A stretch of DNA of 56,150 nt from JACNLN01 sp964626495. Lineage in GTDB: Bacteria > Fidelibacterota > Marinisomatia > Marinisomatales > CAZVFT01. Positions 15,979 through 26,640 of this stretch are shown piece by piece. The DNA lies in the NCBI GenBank assembly GCA_964626495.1, contig CAZVFT010000003.1, positions 1 to 56,150 of the forward strand, given 5' to 3'. Made by a program: the position numbers and the translations under genes. The first letter of the stretch is position 1. Each line of letters begins with the position of its first letter. The notes beneath the pieces are model-generated. The model was not told the origin of the DNA, did not search any database, and was given only the letters and a program-made list of their open reading frames with translations.

Positions 15979-17100
15979 GTGAGCAAATCTGCAACATTAT
16001 TATTAGAAGATGGACAGATTTTCCGGGGGATTCTTTTGGGGTGTGACGGAGAAACTACTGGGGAAGTTTGCTTTAATACAGGTATGACTGGTTATCAAGA
16101 AGTGCTCACAGATCCTTCTTACTATAAACAGATTGTCACCATGACATCCCCCCATATTGGAAACACGGGAGTAAACCCTGATGATATCGAATCTAACCGA
16201 ATCCAAGTCGCTGGGTTTGTGATTAAAGAAGAAACAGATATCCCATCCAACTGGCGTTCCACACAATCTATTGGTAATTATTTACGAGAGCAAAATATCG
16301 TTGGGATTCAGGGGATAGATACAAGAGCACTCACCAGATATATCCGGGACAAAGGCGCCATGAATGGCATCATTTCAACGATAGATTCTAATATGGATTC
16401 GCTGAAACAAAAATTGAGCACAGTACCAAACATGACAGGTCTCGATTTGGTACAGGAAGTAACATGTGATAAGTGTTATGTATGGAATGGCACAACTCCT
16501 CCGCAGTAGCTCCATTTTGGAGCACCAGCCCACCACTCCGCCAATTACAAGATTGCTGCCATCGATTTTGGCATCAAGTATAACATCCTTCAATTACTGG
16601 GAAGTCATAGTTGTGATGTAACGGTTTTTCCCGCTCAAACTTCGGCAAAGGATATTCTGGATTTCAATCCAGATGGTATATTATTAAGTAATGGTCCCGG
16701 TGACCCAGCTGCTGTGACTGACGGCATCAAGATGGTGAAACAAATCTTAGGGAAAAAACCAATATTTGGGATTTGTCTTGGTCACCAGATTTTATCACTG
16801 GCATCAGGTGCTAAAACATTTAAATTAAAATTTGGACATCGGGGAATCAATCATCCTGTAAAAAACTTGGAAACAGGTTCCATTGAAATTACCAGCCAGA
16901 ATCACGGTTTTGCAGTGGACTTGAATAACTTACCTGAAAACATAATTCCAACACACTTGAATCTAAACGACAATACACTGGAAGGTATCCGATGTAAAGA
17001 TATTCCAGCCTTTTCTGTTCAATATCATCCGGAATCAAGTCCCGGACCTCATGATAGCCAATATCTATTTAAACAATTTATCAATTTGATGAGTGCCTAA
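15979..17100 (+). CDS. carA: Carbamoyl-phosphate synthase small subunit with one in-frame TAG
   Basis: Glutaminase subunit of carbamoyl-phosphate synthase for pyrimidines and arginine. Codons 1-176 (from GTG 15979) are the CarA N-terminal domain: FNTGMTGYQEVLTDPSY, GIDTRALTRYIRDKG. A TAG at 16507-16509 (codon 177) then interrupts, but the same frame stays open to 17100 and encodes the whole amidotransferase domain: AAIDFGIKYNIL, NGPGDP, Cys266 in GICLGHQ, His350 and Glu352 in QYHPE. Total 373 codons is the normal CarA length. The stop falls in the interdomain linker next to a GCTCC-ATTTT-GGAGC hairpin. It could be a sequencing error, a recent mutation, or two separately translated halves, though no good restart codon is visible. 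Confidence 0.88.
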
Positions 17101-20100
17101 AAAAACGGATATAAACTCAATTTTTATCATCGGCGCCGGTCCTATAGTCATCGGACAAGCATGTGAATTTGACTATTCCGGCACACAGGCTGCCCGGGCG
17201 TTAAAGGAAGAGGGCTATCGTATCATCTTGGTGAATTCCAATCCTGCAACCATCATGACGGATCCGGGCTTGGCGGATGCCACTTACATCGAGCCAATCA
17301 CCGTAGAATATGTTGCGGCTGTAATCGAAAAGGAACGTCCCGATACCACTCTTCCGACGGTAGGCGGTCAGACTGCTCTGAATCTGACTATGGATCTGTA
17401 TAGGCAGGGGATACTGGATAAATACGGTGTCCAGTTGATTGGCGCCCAGGTAGATGCCATCGTCAAAGCAGAAGACCGGGAAAAATTCAAAGAAGCTATG
17501 GATGCGGTAGGCATCGACACACCCAAAGGTGGGTTTGTCCATTCCTGGCAGGAAGCAGAAGAGTTACTGAAGTCTATGAACTTCCCCATAATTATTCGTC
17601 CATCCTTCACCCTGGGCGGCACCGGTGGATCTGTAGTCTACAATAGCGAAGAGTTTCAGGAATTGCTAGAGAACGGGCTTCACTCCAGTCCTATCACGGA
17701 AGTGCTGATGGAAGAGTCACTTCTTGGCTGGAAGGAATTCGAACTGGAAGTCATCCGGGACAAGGCGGACAATGCCATTATCATCTGTTCCATCGAAAAT
17801 ATTGATCCCATGGGCGTGCACACCGGCGATTCTGTGACAGTGGCACCAGCCATGACACTTACGGATAAGGAATATCAGCAGATGCGCAACTGGGCAATTC
17901 TTTGTCTGCGTACCATTGGTGTTGAAACGGGTGGATCCAATGTACAGTTCGCGGTAAATCCCGATGACGGTCGTATGGTCATCATTGAGATGAATCCACG
18001 GGTAAGTCGTTCGTCTGCTCTTGCCAGTAAGGCGACCGGATTCCCCATCGCAAAAGTTGCCGCTAAACTGGCGGTGGGTTATACGCTGGACGAACTTCCT
18101 AACGACATCACAGAGAAGACACTGGCTGCGTTTGAGCCTACCATTGATTATGTTGTAACGAAAGTCCCCCGGTTTGATTTCGAGAAATTTCCGTCGGCTT
18201 CCGGACATTTAGGTGTGCAGATGCAAAGTGTGGGTGAAGTTATGTCTATTGGTCGGACATTCCCAGAAAGCCTGCAAAAAGCCTTTCGATCATTAGAAGT
18301 TGGGCTGGATGGGCTGGAACCGAAACCGCCGGCTGAAGGGGACCTGGAAGTGACGCGAGCACGATCATTAGATATGTCAACTTTGCGGTATGCATCAGCC
18401 TTTCGACTGTTGAAAGTACGTCAAGCCTTTCTGGAAGGCCAGTCAGTGGATGATGTTTTTAACATAACAAAAATAGATCCATGGTTTTTACGTCAGTTTA
18501 AAAAAATAGTAGAAATGGATGGTGATACTCCTTTCCTGGAATTAAAACAGATCGGATTTTCAGACCGGCAGATTGGGCGTATAATTGGAAAGACAGAAAC
18601 AGAAGTACGCAGAAAACGGAAAGAAGAGCAGGTTTATCCTTCCTACAAGGTTGTGGACACCTGCGCTGCTGAATTTGAAGCAAAGACACCTTATTGTTAT
18701 TCCACTTACGATGAAGAAAATGAGATTACTCCACTGGAAGGCAAATCCGAAGGATCCTGTGGAAAGGTGATGATTCTTGGAGGTGGTCCAAATCGCATCG
18801 GTCAGGGGATAGAGTTTGATTACTGCTGTGTCCAGGCGGTATTTGGTCTTCAGGATCTCGGGTACAAGACCATCATGGTCAACTGCAATCCAGAAACGGT
18901 GAGTACAGATTATGATCTGGTGGATCGCCTCTATTTTGAGCCAGTCACTTTTGAAGATGTTCTCAATATCGTGGAATTCGAAAAACCCGATGGTGTGTTG
19001 GTGCAGTTTGGTGGACAGACACCTCTGAAGATTGCCAACGATCTTGCTGATGCGGGCGTTCCCATTATCGGTACTTCACCAGAGAGTATTGACATGGCGG
19101 AAGACCGGGAAAAATTTGGACGAATTCTAGGAAAATTGAATGTGACCTGTCCTAAGTACGGTACGGGGATAACACTGAACGAAGTAGTGGATGTATCTGA
19201 AAAGATCGGCTTTCCGGTGCTGGCTCGACCCAGTTATGTGTTAGGCGGCAGGGCTATGGAAATCGTCTATTCAAAAGAGCAGCTGATTGACTACATCGCT
19301 CGGTCTGCAGATGTGACGGAAGGGCACCCGATCCTGATTGATGAATTCCTAGAAGATGCTTTCGAATTTGACGTAGACGCCCTGTGTGACGGTGAGACGG
19401 TTCACATCGGTGGGATTATGCAGCACATTGAAGAAGCCGGCATCCATTCCGGTGACTCGGCCTGTGTTTTACCGCCATATCGGATAACCACCTCTGCTAT
19501 GGAGGAGATCATTCACATCACGAAATCCCTCGCTTTAGAACTGAATGTAATCGGACTCATTAACCTGCAGTTTGCCTACAAGAACAACCAGGTATATGTA
19601 TTGGAAGTAAACCTCAGGGCCAGCCGGACAGTTCCTTTTGTAAGCAAAGCTACTAATGTTCTACTATCGCGAATTGCTGTGATGCTAACTGTAGGAGAGA
19701 AATTGAAAAATATGGATTTAAAGCCGTGGGATAACATCAACCATATTGCGGTTAAGGAAGCCGTTTTACCATTCAACACATTCCCTGAAGAATCTATTTT
19801 CTTGAGTCCGGAAATGAAATCCACCGGGGAAGTGATGGGGATCTCACCCACATTTGGGGGGTCGTTTCAGCGTGCTACTATAAGTGCGGGCAGTGACCTT
19901 CCCGAAAGCGGATGCGTGTTCATATCGGTCAATGATCAGGACAAAATGAATACTATTCCCTTAGCACGCGATCTGTCTGAGATGGGCTTTGACATTGTAG
20001 CCACATCAGGAACAGCACTGGAATTGAAGCGTAACGGCATCCCGACTCAGTCCATTTTCAAAGTAGGAGAAGGGCGACCGAATGTAGTTGATGGACTCAA

Positions 20101-20296
20101 GAACGGAGATATTCAACTGGTAATCAATACACCGCTTGGTAAGCAGTCCCGATTCGATGAAGAAGCCATAGGACGAACCTGCATTCAAAAGGGAATCATG
20201 GCGATCACAACTCTTTCCGCCGCAGAAGCTTCTGTTCGGGCGATTCGCTTAAAACGAAAAATTGTTGTAAAACCTATTCAAGAATACCACTCATAA
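17093..20296 (+). CDS. carB: Carbamoyl-phosphate synthase large subunit
   Basis: Makes carbamoyl phosphate from bicarbonate, ATP and ammonia supplied by CarA. At 1067 residues it has the family's length and duplicated ATP-grasp layout: FIIGAGPIVIGQACEFDYSG near the N-terminus, IIRPSFTLGGTGG, then second-half ILGGGPNRIGQGIEFDYCC and LARPSYVLGGRAMEI, and a C-terminal MGS-like allosteric domain (about 935-1067, ATSGTALELKRNGI). Starts at GTG 17093, eight bases inside the end of carA, so the pair is coupled. This ends the plus-strand nucleotide run; guaB converges 31 bases later. Confidence 0.97.
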   Translation: MPKKTDINSIFIIGAGPIVIGQACEFDYSGTQAARALKEEGYRIILVNSNPATIMTDPGLADATYIEPITVEYVAAVIEKERPDTTLPTVGGQTALNLTMDLYRQGILDKYGVQLIGAQVDAIVKAEDREKFKEAMDAVGIDTPKGGFVHSWQEAEELLKSMNFPIIIRPSFTLGGTGGSVVYNSEEFQELLENGLHSSPITEVLMEESLLGWKEFELEVIRDKADNAIIICSIENIDPMGVHTGDSVTVAPAMTLTDKEYQQMRNWAILCLRTIGVETGGSNVQFAVNPDDGRMVIIEMNPRVSRSSALASKATGFPIAKVAAKLAVGYTLDELPNDITEKTLAAFEPTIDYVVTKVPRFDFEKFPSASGHLGVQMQSVGEVMSIGRTFPESLQKAFRSLEVGLDGLEPKPPAEGDLEVTRARSLDMSTLRYASAFRLLKVRQAFLEGQSVDDVFNITKIDPWFLRQFKKIVEMDGDTPFLELKQIGFSDRQIGRIIGKTETEVRRKRKEEQVYPSYKVVDTCAAEFEAKTPYCYSTYDEENEITPLEGKSEGSCGKVMILGGGPNRIGQGIEFDYCCVQAVFGLQDLGYKTIMVNCNPETVSTDYDLVDRLYFEPVTFEDVLNIVEFEKPDGVLVQFGGQTPLKIANDLADAGVPIIGTSPESIDMAEDREKFGRILGKLNVTCPKYGTGITLNEVVDVSEKIGFPVLARPSYVLGGRAMEIVYSKEQLIDYIARSADVTEGHPILIDEFLEDAFEFDVDALCDGETVHIGGIMQHIEEAGIHSGDSACVLPPYRITTSAMEEIIHITKSLALELNVIGLINLQFAYKNNQVYVLEVNLRASRTVPFVSKATNVLLSRIAVMLTVGEKLKNMDLKPWDNINHIAVKEAVLPFNTFPEESIFLSPEMKSTGEVMGISPTFGGSFQRATISAGSDLPESGCVFISVNDQDKMNTIPLARDLSEMGFDIVATSGTALELKRNGIPTQSIFKVGEGRPNVVDGLKNGDIQLVINTPLGKQSRFDEEAIGRTCIQKGIMAITTLSAAEASVRAIRLKRKIVVKPIQEYHS

Positions 20297-20327
20297 TCAA
20301 TTTACACAGCAAGCGTCCCTACCAATA

Positions 20328-21812
20328 TCAATTATTCCGTTTTTGTTTATCCCCCGCCTGATAATTTGGCGCTTCTTTTATAATTTGAACATCGTGCGGA
20401 TGGCTTTCGGACATCCCTGCTGGAGAAATTCGTATAAATTCACTGTTTCCTCTCATAGCTTCAATATCACTGGCACCACAATACCCCATTGAGGATCTCA
20501 ACCCTCCTACCATCTGGTAGATAGTTTCATTGACATTCCCACGATACGGGACAATACCTTCAATCCCCTCAGGGACAAGTTTTATACTTTTTTCTCCTTC
20601 CTGAAAATAACGATCAGCACTTCCTTCTTTCATTGGACCCAACGATCCCATCCCCCGATAGGATTTGAACTGTCTGCCTTCGTGGATAAATGTTTCTCCC
20701 GGGCTTTCAAAATGACCAGCAAGCAGACTGCCAATCATCACGCTATTAGCACCGGCAGCGATGGCTTTTGCAATATCTCCTGAATAGCGAATTCCACCAT
20801 CAGAAATAACAGGAATCCCCGATTTGGCTGCTTCTTCACAGCAATCTATAACTGCTGTCAACTGTGGTACTCCTACACCAGCAATGACGCGGGTTGTGCA
20901 GCTGGCTCCTGCTCCAAGCCCAACCTTTACTGCATCCACATCAACATCTATTAATGCTTTTGTCGCATCAGCAGTGGCTATATTCCCCGCAATCAATTGA
21001 ATATCCGGATAGGCTTTTTTAGCTCTCATTGCAGCACCAATGACACCTTTTGAGTGACCATGTGCAGAATCCAATACGAGAACATCCACACCAGCATCCA
21101 CGAGAACATCTACCCGATCGAGGACATCATCTGTGGCGCCAATGGCTGCTCCAACGCATAAGCGACCCCGATGATCCAATGTAGCATTTGGATATGCCTG
21201 CTTCTTGAGAATATCCTTTACCGTGATTAACCCGGCAAATGTACCATCGTCATTCACCAATAATAATTTTTCAATTCGCTCTTTTTGTAAAATATCCCTC
21301 GCTTCTTCTAACGTCGTACCCAGGGGAGCTGTTACCAGGTCTTTGGTCATACAATTTTCTATCGGTTGATCCAGATTCGATTCAAAACGGATATCCCGTT
21401 CGGTTAAAATTCCTACCAATCGGTTTTTACTATTAACGATTGGTAACCCGGATATTTTATGTTGACGCATCACTGATACCGCATCCCGAAGTGATTTATC
21501 TGGAGACAAAGTAATAGGATCAATGATGACACCGCCTTCCGACCGCTTAACTTTTTCCACTTCCATTGCTTGATGCTCGATGGACATATTTTTATGTAAA
21601 AATCCAAGTCCTCCTTCCCTTGCCATTGCAATTGCCATCTCACTTTCTGTTACCGTATCCATAGCAGCACTGATGATGGGAATGTTTAATGGTATCTTTT
21701 TTGTCAATATCGTTGTAACGTCAACGTCTTTGGGTAGCACCTCAGAATATCTGGGTACCAATAGAACATCATCAAATGTTAACACATTTCGAAAATTTCT
21801 ATTATGAGGCAT
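20328..21812 (-). CDS. guaB: IMP dehydrogenase
   Basis: Oxidises IMP to XMP with NAD+, the committed step to GMP. The 494-residue protein has LTFDDVLLVPRYSEV at the N-terminus, two CBS domains at about 95-205 inserted in the barrel, the catalytic Cys305 in GLGAGASCTTR (usually GPGSICTTR), SDGGIRYSGDIAKA, and the flap YRGMGSLGPMKEGSADRY. It is transcribed alone, convergent with the operon that makes its substrate, and has its own promoter-like sequence. No guaA is in the window. Confidence 0.97.
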   Translation of the reverse strand: MPHNRNFRNVLTFDDVLLVPRYSEVLPKDVDVTTILTKKIPLNIPIISAAMDTVTESEMAIAMAREGGLGFLHKNMSIEHQAMEVEKVKRSEGGVIIDPITLSPDKSLRDAVSVMRQHKISGLPIVNSKNRLVGILTERDIRFESNLDQPIENCMTKDLVTAPLGTTLEEARDILQKERIEKLLLVNDDGTFAGLITVKDILKKQAYPNATLDHRGRLCVGAAIGATDDVLDRVDVLVDAGVDVLVLDSAHGHSKGVIGAAMRAKKAYPDIQLIAGNIATADATKALIDVDVDAVKVGLGAGASCTTRVIAGVGVPQLTAVIDCCEEAAKSGIPVISDGGIRYSGDIAKAIAAGANSVMIGSLLAGHFESPGETFIHEGRQFKSYRGMGSLGPMKEGSADRYFQEGEKSIKLVPEGIEGIVPYRGNVNETIYQMVGGLRSSMGYCGASDIEAMRGNSEFIRISPAGMSESHPHDVQIIKEAPNYQAGDKQKRNN

Positions 21813-21829
21813 TTGTTTTATTCTCTTTT

Positions 21830-21859
21830 ATGATATTATCAGTTATTGGATTATTGCAA
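21830..21859 (-). promoter_or_regulatory. Candidate sigma-70-type promoter of guaB
   Basis: On the minus strand, TTGCAA (21859-21854) is followed after 18 bases by TATCAT (21835-21830), which is 18 bases before the guaB ATG. Spacing and sequences fit a housekeeping promoter; the hexamers are imperfect. Confidence 0.45.
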
Positions 21860-22002
21860 CCAGGGGAGATTGTTGAAACTCAACCCTATTAGAATTTTTT
21901 CCCTTTTCTACAGATTTTTAATAGAACAATATCAATTATTTAAGTATCCTAAACCGCAGTAATAATAGGAGGGAAAAATAGTGAAAACAAGATTAAATTA
22001 AT

Positions 22003-22299
22003 TCATCTCGTAAATTCGAGGGTTTTAAAAAGCGGCTCCAGATTTATTTCCATGAGTTTTTTTAGTTTTGCATTTAGTTCATTTACTTTTTTGGATTGAA
22101 TACATACCTTAACCCCCTCCAACTCAAAAGTTCGATCCCATGAAATGTGAACTCCTTTTGGAAGCTGCAATTTTTTCACTTCCGATTCCACTAAATTGTT
22201 GATCTTTGTCAGCATAGGATATTGTAACTGAGTGAGCTTTAAACGGATGTCGGCAATTTTTTTAGGATAATAAGGTATTACGGGAAGAAATTTAATCAT
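22003..22299 (-). pseudogene. Partial copy of the ParB-like gene found at 26641
   Basis: A 98-codon frame whose residues 14-98 align with the C-terminal third of the 307-residue protein at 26641-27564. The first 13 residues are unrelated and have no good start context. DNA of the two is identical over 131 bases (22136-22266), after which the reading continues as a diverged but recognisable homologue (EGVKVCIQSKK... versus EGIEIHIHACN...). It is probably a truncated paralogue or the remnant of a second gene copy; expression as a short protein cannot be excluded. Confidence 0.6.
22136..22266. repeat. 131-bp direct repeat, copy 1
   Basis: Identical by eye to 26786-26916 and in the same orientation, about 4.65 kb apart. 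Both copies encode KKIADIRLKLTQLQYPMLTK and the following residues up to the SWD of ISWDRTFE. Similarity drops sharply at the KKIAD end and falls to protein level at the other end. Recombination between copies would delete both T9SS-type genes in between. Confidence 0.85.
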
Positions 22300-22560
22300 T
22301 TTTTAATGGATATATAGCTGAACTCTATATTCGATCTGTAAAAATATATCTCATTCTTAAAAATTGACGAAATAAAATCGTGATAAACCAAATTAATAGC
22401 CAACTTTTATGTTCATATCATAATTGGGTCAATTTTGATAATTAACTTGGTTATGTGTATTTTATAAAGGTTACAAACTGAATTTATCAATAACGTTATT
22501 ATAATGGTGCTCATTCGATAGTTGATTTTTTCTATATTTAAGCGTAAAATAAAAGTTGCG

Positions 22561-24240
22561 ATGAATAAAGTTATCTGGTTATTTCTTCTCTCATTTATCG
22601 TTCCAATTTTTAGCCAATGGAGCACCTCGCCTGATTCAAATTTAGTGGTATCCACCTGGGGAATGAGCCCTCTTACCTGCACTGATGGAAACGGTGGTGT
22701 CTACATTTTATGGTACGAGAATGATTTTTATACCTATCAGTATCTTCAGTGGGTAGATAGATATGGCTATGTGCGATGGGAGTCCCCGTTGGCTATCAAG
22801 GGGGAGTTGAACGGCACCGCTTTTTATCGCAGGGATTTAAGTAAGGACGGCTTTGGAGGAGCATTGGTGGCTTTCACGGAGTGGGAAGTGGATAACGATA
22901 CGACCCAGAATCATTGGCGGCTAAGAGTGCGAGTGTCTCGGGTAGACAGTGTGGGGAACTTTGTGTGGGACTCTTTGGGTGTGCCGGTCAGTTTGATAGA
23001 CACGATGCAATCGCTACCTCAGGTTGTAACAGATGGTGAGGGTGGTGCTTTTGTGAGTTTTGGCGTGATTTACAACTTACTGCAGTGGAACGAAAGGAGA
23101 GAGCTCCGACTTCAGCACATTTCTGCGCAAGGTGAGCGCGTGTGGTGTGATGAGGGTATTTTGGTAACCGATAGAATTCACGTTAACATTACTCATATTT
23201 TGATACCTGATGGACAAGGGGGGATAATTATTGAATGGTATGGTGATGATACGGGATTTAAGCGATTTGATCACGACGGAAACTTGCTATGGCACACACC
23301 CTCACCTGACCCAATATATCTGTATTACAAGCGTATGAAACCTGACCAGATGGGGGGAGCAATCCTGAGTGGAACAAAATATTTAGGAGCATTCCGTAAT
23401 ATTATTGCAAACCGTATATCGGAGGATGGCATATTTCTGTGGGGAGATGAAGGAATCGTTGTCGATGATTCACTTGGTGATTTTTCAAATGTACAAGGAA
23501 TGGTTTTTCGACCAGATTGTTCAACGGTCATATATTACCAGGATCATACTTGGGGCTCGAACGAATATGAAGCTCTGCTCCAAATGATATCGGACACCGG
23601 AAGCATAATATTAGATGAACCAGTATCTCCCAGCCTAATTCTTGAAGATAGTATATCAGCAGCTAAAATGATCTTAAGTGATAGTAATAGTGTGATTTGT
23701 TTTTTCTATAATCGTAGAGAAGACAGGGATATGCCTGTTTATGCGCAAAAGTTGGACGATAGCTTGCATATAGAATGGGATACAACAGATGTTCTCTTTG
23801 GCTACAAAACGGGTCCTACAAAATCAGACAAGAATGGCGGTGCAATTATGGTTTGGGATGAAGCCCCATTGTATGGTATTTTTGCTCAACAAATCAGTCG
23901 TAATGGTAACTTAGGGGAGGTTCTTCTTTCCGTAGATCCAATTTACGATTTGGCCTACCCCGATGAATTTGTTCTCTTTCAGAATTACCCAAACCCTTTT
24001 AACATCACAACGGTGATAAGCTATCAAGTCCCAGAATCTGGCGCTGTTGAACTGACAGTCTATAACCTTCTTGGAGAACGGATCAATACCCTGGTGAGAA
24101 AGGTACTAGAACCCGGAAAGTATCATACCGCATGGCATGGTGACGAACAGTCAGGAAATTATGTTAGTTGTGGAATATATTTTTACCAATTGAAGACAAA
24201 GGATTTTCATGAGGTAAAAAAACTTATTTTGTTAAAGTGA
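22561..24240 (+). CDS. Secreted repeat protein with T9SS C-terminal sorting domain
   Basis: A 559-residue exported protein of unknown function. From ATG 22561 it opens with a signal peptide (MNKVIWLFLLSFIVPIFSQW). An earlier TTG frame start at 22522 is rejected since it would bury the signal. The body has repeated Trp/Gly/Asp-rich blades such as DGNGGVYILWYEND, DGFGGALVAFTEWE, DGEGGAFVSFGV, DGQGGIIIEWYGDD, KNGGAIMVWDE, which suggests a beta-propeller. The last 85 residues (FVLFQNYPNPFNITT ... GIYFYQLKT ... KKLILLK) are a type A Por/T9SS sorting domain, so it is secreted and probably surface-anchored. The downstream protease gene follows with only 14 bases between. Confidence 0.85.
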   Translation: MNKVIWLFLLSFIVPIFSQWSTSPDSNLVVSTWGMSPLTCTDGNGGVYILWYENDFYTYQYLQWVDRYGYVRWESPLAIKGELNGTAFYRRDLSKDGFGGALVAFTEWEVDNDTTQNHWRLRVRVSRVDSVGNFVWDSLGVPVSLIDTMQSLPQVVTDGEGGAFVSFGVIYNLLQWNERRELRLQHISAQGERVWCDEGILVTDRIHVNITHILIPDGQGGIIIEWYGDDTGFKRFDHDGNLLWHTPSPDPIYLYYKRMKPDQMGGAILSGTKYLGAFRNIIANRISEDGIFLWGDEGIVVDDSLGDFSNVQGMVFRPDCSTVIYYQDHTWGSNEYEALLQMISDTGSIILDEPVSPSLILEDSISAAKMILSDSNSVICFFYNRREDRDMPVYAQKLDDSLHIEWDTTDVLFGYKTGPTKSDKNGGAIMVWDEAPLYGIFAQQISRNGNLGEVLLSVDPIYDLAYPDEFVLFQNYPNPFNITTVISYQVPESGAVELTVYNLLGERINTLVRKVLEPGKYHTAWHGDEQSGNYVSCGIYFYQLKTKDFHEVKKLILLK

Positions 24241-24254
24241 AGGAGGTAAGAAAG

Positions 24255-26522
24255 ATGAATAATAAGACAATAACTTGCTTATTACTAGTAATGCTAAGCT
24301 CATCTTTTCTTTATGCTGAGTATATCGACACTGGCTACAAAACATTCACCCAGCCCAACGGTGTCTCGTTCACTGGTCGGTATTGGGGAGATGAATTTTC
24401 TGACTGGACCGAAACCCAGGACGGCTACCGCATTGTGAGAAACTGGTCCGGCGGCTGGTACTATTACGCCATTCTCGATGCCAGCGGTGAATTTGCCGCT
24501 TCAGACAGGAAGGTCGCTATAGATCCGCCTTTAGCTTCATCATACAAATTAGAACGTTCTGAATCAAGAAAGGAGGAAATTCAGGCCACTATTGATGCAT
24601 TCAACACAGAGTTAGATTCTGCTTACCAGCGATACCTGAATACTAGAGGAACAATTGATACGACCTATCGGTTGGGTGTTATCCTTGTGGACTTTACACC
24701 AAGTGAACTGTGGCAGAATGATAATAATCCTAATGGGTATAATAAGGCTTATTTTGACAGTCTGATTTTCTCTAGGAATTACTGGTATTACCCTGAAGGG
24801 ACTAACCAAATCCACCCTGACAGTCACGCGCTTTTTGGCAGTTTTTCCGACTATTATTGGGATCAGTCGTTGGGTACTGTTCAGTTTGAGGGTAAAGACG
24901 GAATACTCCAGATCGTAAACCCCATAGATCCAGACGACCCATTTGAGGTGCTTCCAAAGTGGGTTGTGTTACCCGAGCCGAAATGTTACTATGCAGGGGA
25001 CCATTCATGTTATGCAGGCTACACCAGCTTGTCTGGTTACTTTAATGCAGCCACAGATTCTGCCATATCACAGTTAGGAATCGACATATCCCAATTCAAT
25101 TTTCTCGCATTCATCAGTGCTGGACCAAGATACCATCCTAATCTAAGGGGTATTGCTCAACCTAGCCAAGGAAGATACAATTTTGTTGAGGTTTCACACT
25201 ACCTCGAACCCTTTTTCTTCTCTCACATTGGACCACATGCACACGAGTTTGCACATTTGATCGGCATATATCATCATTACGGGGCATCGATGTACTGGAA
25301 TTTGATGGGATACTCTGCTAACGGACCTTCCTATGAAGGTGCATGTCCTTCGGGATTTTGTCCCTACGACAGAGCAATAAAACTTGGGTGGGTAACTATG
25401 GACACCATCCAGAGTGACGTTACCATCACAATCACATATGACTATCAGAACCCAATGTATTATTGGATAGCGTCCCCCACAAGCAGTTACGATTACATCA
25501 TCGAAAACCGGCTGAGAGCAGGATTTGATCTTTGGACTCCGAATCCACCTTCCTATGAAACAACTGACCCGCCAAGCATAGACCCCAATGGGAATCTGGG
25601 TGGCTTATTGATCTGGCGTGATGGAAGAGACCTTGTTGTGGCCGATAACGAACCCTTTTCTGATACTAACCCACCACCAAACACCGATGAAAAATATAAA
25701 AATCTGGCTCGAGATCCTTTTCCATTTGACCAGCAAGACGGTTCCGGGAGCGGCTTGAACTTGAACGACATTACTACACCTAGCACCAACAATATCTACG
25801 GAAGCTACTCTTATCTCGCTTTTAACAACATCACATGGAATCCTACTGATTCGTCTTCTATGCTATATATACTTTTCAATTATGATCCACCACCTGAAAC
25901 ACCTACCGGTTTCTATATTACAGGTTCAATCCATGAAAATCCAACTCTACATTGGAACGCTAACTCAGAACCAGACATGGCAGGTTACATGATTTATAGA
26001 AAAAGTGAGTATGAGCAGGAGTTTTCCCTGATTGCAACTATAAACAATCCTCAGACTACTTCATATACTGATACTGAAGTTTATATTGCTCCAAAGGGCC
26101 AAGGACCAATAGTACTATATCATATGACAGCCTTTGATCTTACTGGGTTAGAGTCAGATCCCACAATAAATAGGTGGGTTTGGGAACTTCCATATAGGCA
26201 AGTCGTCCTAGCGGATCAGATACCCGAAACATTTGCTCTTCATGAAAACTACCCAAACCCCTTCAATCCAGTTACCACCATTAAATATGATTTACCAGAA
26301 GAATCATTTGTGGAATTGATAATATTTGATTTGATAGGTAGAGAAGTGAAAACAGTGATAAATGGGATTGAATCAGCTGGATTCAAATGTATCGTGTGGG
26401 ACGGGAAGGATAATGATGGAAACAAAGTTCCATCTGGGATGTACGTTTATCGTTTCAGAGCAAAGTCACTTGAAAGTGATAAGCAATTTTACAAGACAAT
26501 GAAGATGGTGCTTCTTCGTTAA
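24255..26522 (+). CDS. M6-like secreted zinc metalloprotease with FN3 and T9SS sorting domain
   Basis: A 755-residue secreted protease. ATG 24255 is chosen because AAGGAGG (24240-24246) lies eight bases upstream and a signal peptide follows (MNNKTITCLLLVMLSSSFLYA). The zinc motif HEFAHLIG (His330, Glu331, His334) followed by GIYHHYG and a Met-turn-like MYWNLMGYS fits the M6 / immune-inhibitor-A family. N-terminal residues 20-100 match the leader of such proteases (WGDEFSDWTETQDGYRI). A fibronectin III-like segment lies at about 555-640 (TLHWNANSEPDMAGYMIYR), and the end carries FALHENYPNPFNPVTT ... KMVLLR, the T9SS signal. It likely degrades extracellular protein. Transcribed with the preceding propeller-like gene. 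Confidence 0.88.
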   Translation: MNNKTITCLLLVMLSSSFLYAEYIDTGYKTFTQPNGVSFTGRYWGDEFSDWTETQDGYRIVRNWSGGWYYYAILDASGEFAASDRKVAIDPPLASSYKLERSESRKEEIQATIDAFNTELDSAYQRYLNTRGTIDTTYRLGVILVDFTPSELWQNDNNPNGYNKAYFDSLIFSRNYWYYPEGTNQIHPDSHALFGSFSDYYWDQSLGTVQFEGKDGILQIVNPIDPDDPFEVLPKWVVLPEPKCYYAGDHSCYAGYTSLSGYFNAATDSAISQLGIDISQFNFLAFISAGPRYHPNLRGIAQPSQGRYNFVEVSHYLEPFFFSHIGPHAHEFAHLIGIYHHYGASMYWNLMGYSANGPSYEGACPSGFCPYDRAIKLGWVTMDTIQSDVTITITYDYQNPMYYWIASPTSSYDYIIENRLRAGFDLWTPNPPSYETTDPPSIDPNGNLGGLLIWRDGRDLVVADNEPFSDTNPPPNTDEKYKNLARDPFPFDQQDGSGSGLNLNDITTPSTNNIYGSYSYLAFNNITWNPTDSSSMLYILFNYDPPPETPTGFYITGSIHENPTLHWNANSEPDMAGYMIYRKSEYEQEFSLIATINNPQTTSYTDTEVYIAPKGQGPIVLYHMTAFDLTGLESDPTINRWVWELPYRQVVLADQIPETFALHENYPNPFNPVTTIKYDLPEESFVELIIFDLIGREVKTVINGIESAGFKCIVWDGKDNDGNKVPSGMYVYRFRAKSLESDKQFYKTMKMVLLR

Positions 26523-26640
26523 GATACCACAATAGATAATTTTAAAAAATGTTCTAAATCAACTGAACCACTGTCATCCAAGATTTTTCAACATATCTTC
26601 TGAAAGGGGGTTTTCTTTCGCAAATTAATTTAGAATAATT

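Noticed and set aside
16507..16509. TAG as pyrrolysine or TAA in fic as a reassigned codon
   Set aside because: Nothing supports pyrrolysine decoding or TAA reassignment; all other genes use TAG and TAA as normal stops.
26560..26625. Terminator hairpin GAAAG...CTTTC after the metalloprotease
   Set aside because: Stem is only five base pairs with a G/T-rich loop and no T-run.
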